This document shows positions 41,352 through 46,673 of a stretch of 46,673 bases of DNA, piece by piece. This DNA comes from Hypholoma sublateritium FD-334 SS-4. Taxonomy: Eukaryota; Basidiomycota; Agaricomycetes; Agaricales; Strophariaceae. Every line of letters begins with the position of its first letter. The first letter of the stretch is position 1. A program made the position numbers and the translations under genes. Location: NCBI GenBank assembly GCA_000827495.1, contig KN817713.1, positions 1 through 46,673 of the forward strand, read 5' to 3'. Below the pieces are notes generated by a model, which did no database searches, was not told where the DNA came from, and saw nothing but the letters and a program-made list of their open reading frames with translations.

Positions 41352-42432
41352 CCGGATTCCGAGTCTGTGGTGGAGAGTCAGGACCCAGCAACGGCCGGGC
41401 GGTGGTGACGTTGGTGCACTGGCACGCACGTGACCGGAACTCCTTCAATTGCAGTCATACTACCGTTTAGTCTTGGTTTCAAAGTCAATCAAGAAAGTAC
41501 TACTTGTCTTTTGCCCCCCCGCCGTTAGCAGACATACTTGAGACATACTAGACACTTAGTGAGGACCAGCAACTTAATACATACTCAGGTAATATCACAC
41601 GGCGTTGAATGTTTTCCTTTGCGTCGGTTGCAAGTAGCTTTCCAGATGATTTACCCAAGACTTGCCACGCGAACTACATGCTTACTATCTGGTGGTTAGA
41701 TCTTTGAAATGATCGATATTTCTCTATGCGTGTAAATTTGAACCGAGGTCGGAGCTGCTTTCGGAGTCAATTCGGAATACCTAATAAGCTGAGACCGAGT
41801 AGGCGCTGTGCAGACGGACCTATCACGCGGTACTACTTTCTGTATAAGGAGTAATTTTCCTCGCTGAAACCTATTCTGGTTCCATTGGCTGTTATTGGCT
41901 CTATGTGCTTCTCTAACTCCCGTCTTAGAAATCTAACACGAGCTCGTATAGCAACATTCACATACATCTGTGTATATTCCCATGCCGTAAGTAATATTTG
42001 ATGGTGTCGGAAAATCCCAAAATACCTCGCAAGGCAATCAAATTGCAAGTCCGACGGCAGGTCATTGCAAGCCGGTTTACGATGACTAAGTAGATCGTTG
42101 CAATGGTATGCGACAATGTTAGGATGTGCCCTGCTGATTNGTGATCAATCTGCTCTGATGGCGAGAAAGATGAAGGGTTTGTGATTGATTTACGGAGTTG
42201 TAACTACATACCAAACATCACAACAAACCAAAANGGAATTGTGACATTTTTGGATGTTTGCGAGGTATGGCCGGCATTGCAATGCCGGTTGATCTCTCAC
42301 GATCTATGTTTATGCTTCTAAGTCCACGAAACGTCCACTGATAACAGGCGCGAGTGCTTNATACCGTTTATCCTCCCACCCTCCCACTAAGTTCACACCG
42401 TTTGCTTTCTCATTTTCCACTGATCTCTACGC
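41352..42432. other. Spacer and possible 5' part of the Plavaka element
   Basis: About 1.1 kb between the carrier and the transposase ORF. It holds three ambiguous bases (about 42140, 42234 and 42360) and a perfect 18-bp palindrome (CCGGCATTGCAATGCCGG) at 42271-42288. A minus-strand open stretch of about 95 codons (42130-41833, HPNIVAYHCNDLL, then ILLTAWEYTQMYVNVAIRAR) is not recognised; it could be a transposon remnant. Confidence 0.4.
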
Positions 42433-45400
42433 ATGGCCAATCGCCCCAAAAAATCTACCCGTGCCGCGGCGGCTACGGTTTCTTGTCCACACTGTGGGGC
42501 TCAGGTCAATGCCATGGGACTGGGAAGTCATCGACGCTCGATTGCCTGTCGGACTGCCCAAGCGCGAGAGGAAACGGGAGAGCAGGATGACGGATATGAA
42601 GAGCTGTTGCAAGGCTATATGCCTACACCATCAAGTGCGTGATTGCTGATTCATGCCACTATCTAGTACTCATTCCGTCGGCCGTTGCCCGTGGCCCGGT
42701 TAGATAATGCTCAATCCGCTCAGCCATCTGCTCAGCGTGTTTCTCAGATGNGCAGCAATTCACGGAATACTGCCNGCGATCTATCCGACAATCCTGATGT
42801 GTNCCGACTGCATAANGGTACGTGGTTTAGTTGAACTAAGCTATCATTAAGCAATTTACACCAGACACTTGCTATGCTAGATTCCGATGACAATGCGGAA
42901 CCACTATTGCATGGTGGTGGTCCGGACAACGAACTTCGACCAATCGACTCGGATATCAAGATCGAATACCATCCGAAAGCACAGAAAGCTCCCGAAATCC
43001 ATCATTTCGAAAACTATACCTCTGTTATACCTGATCTTGAGCCCGAGGATATTGCGGTTGACCCTGAACCGTGGAAACCCTTTCGGACACGTCTTGACTT
43101 TGAACTTGCCGAGTTTATCATTGATGCCCATCTCAACGTACCCCAAACAAAACAACTTTTGTCGCTTATCCGTTGTTGTACTGAGACACCTGAATCTTTT
43201 ACAATCAAAGATCCCAAGGAGCTTTCGACAACTTGGGAGCATGCACGTGTAATGAAGGCTAGCACGGTGGGCTGTTTAGTATTATTATAATACATTTGGT
43301 CATGTCGTAACATAATTTGTTTTGTCCAACNCTGTGTAGTTTATTACGAAGAATATCAGTGTTGCGTATAAAGGCGAACCCATCTCATTTGATATTGCTC
43401 ATCGACCACTATGGGAATGGTGTCTTGATCTGGTTATCAATCCGGAATTAGTCAATCAATTCAAGTGGGATGCTGAGCGACACTACAAATATAATGAGAA
43501 GAAGGATAAATGGGTTAGGTTTATTGATGAGCCATGGACAGCAAATAGCTGGTGGGAGATTCAAGTATTTCATTTCCATTCACATTGTTGTATATCATAA
43601 TACTGACTATTTCATATAGTCTAGACTACCTGATGGTGCTCATCCATTATGTTTGGTTCTATATGCTGATAAAACACGACTATCATCTTTTGGCACTGCC
43701 AAAGGCTATCCTGTTATGGCACGTTGTGCAAATTTGCCAGGAGATTTACGAAATGGTGAAGGAGTTGGTGGTGGACGTGTTGTTGGGTTTCTTCCTATCG
43801 TGGGTACCAGCCAATCAAGGTTATNATTATAAACATCTCAAATTTATTTAGGTCCCTGAGGATGCAGGTGAAACTGGCAAAAAGGGTTATGTGAACTTCA
43901 AACGTGTTGTTTGGCATAAAGCATTTTACGAAATTATTGAATCACTCAAGACATATGCTGAGACCGGGTACAGGATGAAATGTGGTGATGGAGTTCAGCG
44001 GTGGCTTTTTCCAATTATCCTGATTCTATCAGCAGATTATGAGGAGCAGTTTGTATCATTGTTTCTTCCTGCAATTTACAAAACTAATATGTAATCAATA
44101 GATGTGTTATGGCTCTAATTCGTGGCAACAACAGTGACTTTCCATGTCCTGTCTGTCTTGTTCCCTATGATTGCCAGCATGACTTGTCAAAAAAATATGA
44201 TATGCGATCCACAGAGAGTATGAAAACTATCTATGAAGATGCTGATGATCTTAATGCCAAGGAGGGAGAGGATCTTCTAAAATCTTATGGACTACGTGGT
44301 GTTGAGGTAATGTCGTGTTTAATATATATCTTGTATTTTATTTCTAATGGTGTGAATTTAAATTTCTGGCTACTATATAGAATGTATTTTGGATATTGCA
44401 TGGATCAGATGTCTATCATGCTCTTTCCTGGGACCGCTTGCATGCATATCATGGTGGTTTATTTTCCGACCACTTATGGCCGCAGTTTAAAGAGGTTCTG
44501 GCTGAGATGAAACCGTCAAAAAGATTTTCCAAGATGGTGGATGACCAGTAAGCATGAATATCATTTCTCTCAANTTTTTTATCTGAAGGCAATTATATCA
44601 AAAAGAGTTGATGCAATGCCACGCTGGAGTGGATTAAATCACTTTTCAGGAATTATGAAGGCTGGAGAGTACACAGATGGCAGAAAATATGAAGATATGT
44701 CCAAGGTATTTGTGAAATATATATACATCATGGTTTAGCAGAATTAAATCTAAAATCTATCTAGGTCATTGTATTTGCTGCTCACAATATCTTAACAGAA
44801 GATGTATCNGAACGAGGATTTGTTCTTCTTCAGCTGATGCGCACATATCTGGAAATGGATATGTATATGTCATTAACTGTTCATACCGAGGAGACATTGG
44901 AAGCTGCTGAAGAACAACTACTTAGATTTGGAGAAGTGGTACAAGTAAGTATTCACTGATATATTGGTTGAGTTGATATACTGCTAATTGCTGAGTATGT
45001 AGATATACCAGGACATTCATCCCAACAAATCTTGGGATTTTCCCAAGGCTCATTCCCATCAACATGCAATATCAGATATTTGGAACAAAGGTGTGACCAG
45101 AAACTACAATACAAAACCCAATGAAAAGGCACACAGAATCTTGAAAACCATTTACCAACTTCATACCAATTTCAAAAATATTGTTCCTCAGGTAAATTAT
45201 TATACAGTATTTCATCAATTAAACTACTGATGTCCAATTTACTTTTTCATATTTTATTTATACATAGATCACAAAAATAAATGAAGAAATCCTGGCGTGT
45301 CTTACAATTCGTGCTGGAATCGATGTTCTTGACCATGTTACTGAAAGCAAGATGCAAAGCAGTGCAGACTCAGAAGAAAGAAAAACTTTAATTGGCACAC

Positions 45401-46122
45401 ATCATGTCTCTCTTGGTTCACCTTCACCAGAGATGACATTTACAAGCCTAGAGAAGTCTAATGCTTCCAATCCTGCATTCCATAATTTCCGCATAAAGCT
45501 TTCAAAAACACTCACATCACATCTTGGAAGACGAATTCGACTTGGCAATGAGCATTCAGTAAGTCTTTTTATTTGATTTTTCTCTATTTGATTTAGATTC
45601 AGTATATTTACTTACAACTTTTTATTTAAATTCCTTCAGATTATTCCATATAAATATCTCAAAGTCAACTACGAGTCTTGCATATCCTGGCGACAAGAAA
45701 CCAACATTCTACGTATCAATCCACANTTTCATGGACGGCCTNGTTATGATTATATTCTTATTCAAGTGGATTCGAAAGACAACGATCCTGCCTATATTTT
45801 TGCTCAACTTCTGGAGGTCTTTGGAATCGTCATCGATGAAAAAACATACCACATGGCTTTAATTCTTCCAATGGACGAGAAATTAACTCATGACCGCAGC
45901 CGCGAGAAAATAGACAACACACTCGGATTTACAAGACTTCGATCTCGGCATCCATCGAACTCAGCATTTATTAATGTGGAATCCATTGTCCGTGGGGGTC
46001 TTCTTGCCAATTCCTACCAAGAGAATGTTCAAGCTGATGAGCATATTGTTGTTGATGTGATTGATGAAGACATGTGGTGGAGGATGAAGTCGCTTCGATT
46101 AGTCCAAAATGTCCCCTTATAG
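42433..46122 (+). mobile_element. Plavaka-type (KDZ) DNA transposase, apparently complete
   Basis: The N-terminal exon (42433-42634) encodes a CPHCGAQVNAMGLGSH zinc-finger-like motif. Exons 3-13 read cleanly with GT-AG introns: 42865-43266, 43340-43564, 43620-43799, 43852-44048, 44102-44306, 44381-44547, 44606-44705, 44765-44944, 45003-45191, 45268-45558 and 45640-46122. Together they form 873 codons including the stop, without an in-frame stop. The core LCLVLYADKTRLSSFGTAKG, then YPVMARCANLPGDLRNGEG and GGRVVGFLPIV, is diagnostic of the Plavaka transposases found in mushroom genomes. A GNNSDFPCPVCLVP Cys motif and SDVYHALSWDRLHAYHGGL follow. The joint between exons 1-3 falls among several ambiguous bases and does not resolve in phase. 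Several N codons elsewhere hide single residues. Confidence 0.85.
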
Positions 46123-46673
46123 AAGTTGTAGTACTTGATTTTGAACTAGTCTACTTAGCAGAATCTGCAAATATTAATTTTAATTGCACCACACTGAAAC
46201 ACTGAGAGTAGGTTGCATATCATACAGTGAAAGTTTGATGCACATAGTTCAAAATTGCGGTTGTTGTATCTGTAAGTCCGCCGCTCAAAATAAGCGCCCG
46301 TTTGGCATTGAGCGCCTAGACTGGAATTTGAAGTACCACCCGGCCCGCAGACACTGCCGCCCTCAGCAACTCTGACTCAAACCACCGCGCCTACTGTCTT
46401 GAAATGTGCACTGGTACGTCGATCCGGTTCTGCGTCACTCATGTTCAAGACAGTGTACTATGCCGGGGCCGGGGGAGCCTGCCACCACACNGCGGCATTC
46501 TTGTGCAGATGTGGANGGTCGCGCTGGATGGGTCAGTGTGCGGCTTGTTGGGGCATACTCGAGTTTGGTTGAGACGGTGGTGGAGGTGGGTGCGGCGGTG
46601 GATGCGCCGGGGGATGACTCCGGATGAGGTGGATGCACCGCCAGGTGGGGTGGCGGGACGGAGATACAAACAA
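46123..46673. other. 3' flank of the Plavaka element and window end
   Basis: No gene supported. Two more ambiguous bases (about 46491 and 46516) lie in a GC-rich stretch after 46300, which suggests that repetitive sequence continues to the edge. The terminal inverted repeat of the element was not identified. Confidence 0.35.

Noticed and set aside
41833..42130. Minus-strand open stretch considered as the missing C-terminal part of a transposase
   Set aside because: I could not match its residues to Tnp2 or Plavaka motifs with confidence, so it is left unassigned.
1..46673. Search for CRISPR arrays, prokaryotic operons, tRNA or rRNA genes and a biosynthetic gene cluster
   Set aside because: None is visible. 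The genes are spliced eukaryotic genes with unrelated functions, and the repeats are duplicated gene pieces, not spacer arrays.

Overview
The window is nuclear DNA of a filamentous basidiomycete, most likely an Agaricomycete. Its genes are broken by many short (about 48-65 nt) GT-AG introns. It carries two transposon families typical of mushroom-forming fungi (a Tnp2-type and a Plavaka/KDZ-type transposase). Single-copy housekeeping genes sit between large tracts of pseudogene debris. I cannot name the species from sequence alone.

Layout. 1-2.5 kb: a Tnp2-like transposase on the minus strand, cut by the window edge. 3.2-10.5 kb: three ordinary genes, namely a one-pass membrane protein (-), a nine-exon sn-1-specific diacylglycerol-lipase-like gene (+) and an intronless mitochondrial PPR-like gene (+). 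10.7-36.2 kb: a large array of a divergent F-box family. It has eleven gene-like copies plus two fragments. Eight copies on the left are on the plus strand and three on the right are on the minus strand. Pieces of two neighbouring genes lie between the copies: the PPR gene, whose intact copy is at the left edge, and a mitochondrial DEAD-box RNA helicase, whose intact copy is at 28.5-30.4 kb. A CAAX protease gene (RCE1 type, four exons, minus strand) sits inside the array at 22-23 kb. 36.4-37.2 kb: a gene-free segment bounded by 41-bp inverted repeats. 37.8-41.4 kb: mitochondrial translation initiation factor 3 (-) and a seven-exon FAD/folate-type mitochondrial carrier (-). 42.4-46.1 kb: an apparently complete multi-exon Plavaka transposase (+).

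How it fits together. The debris has a simple explanation. The ancestral order was PPR gene (+), F-box gene (+), helicase (-). Tandem duplication with one breakpoint inside the PPR gene and the other inside the helicase leaves an intact PPR gene at the left end, an intact helicase further right, and helicase|PPR chimeric pseudogenes at each internal junction. Two relics (junctions near 16.9 and 19.74 kb) show this same fusion. A later inversion or inverted duplication would account for the minus-strand copies at 30.5-36.2 kb. The F-box copies show birth-and-death evolution: some are intact, others are frameshifted, truncated, internally deleted or have lost the ancestral start codon. Most share a short upstream motif (AACTCCGC) and one homologous phase-1 intron. 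In four copies that intron is a multiple of three and has no stop codon. Four of the host proteins (PPR, helicase, IF3, carrier) look mitochondrial. This is probably coincidence, not a functional cluster.
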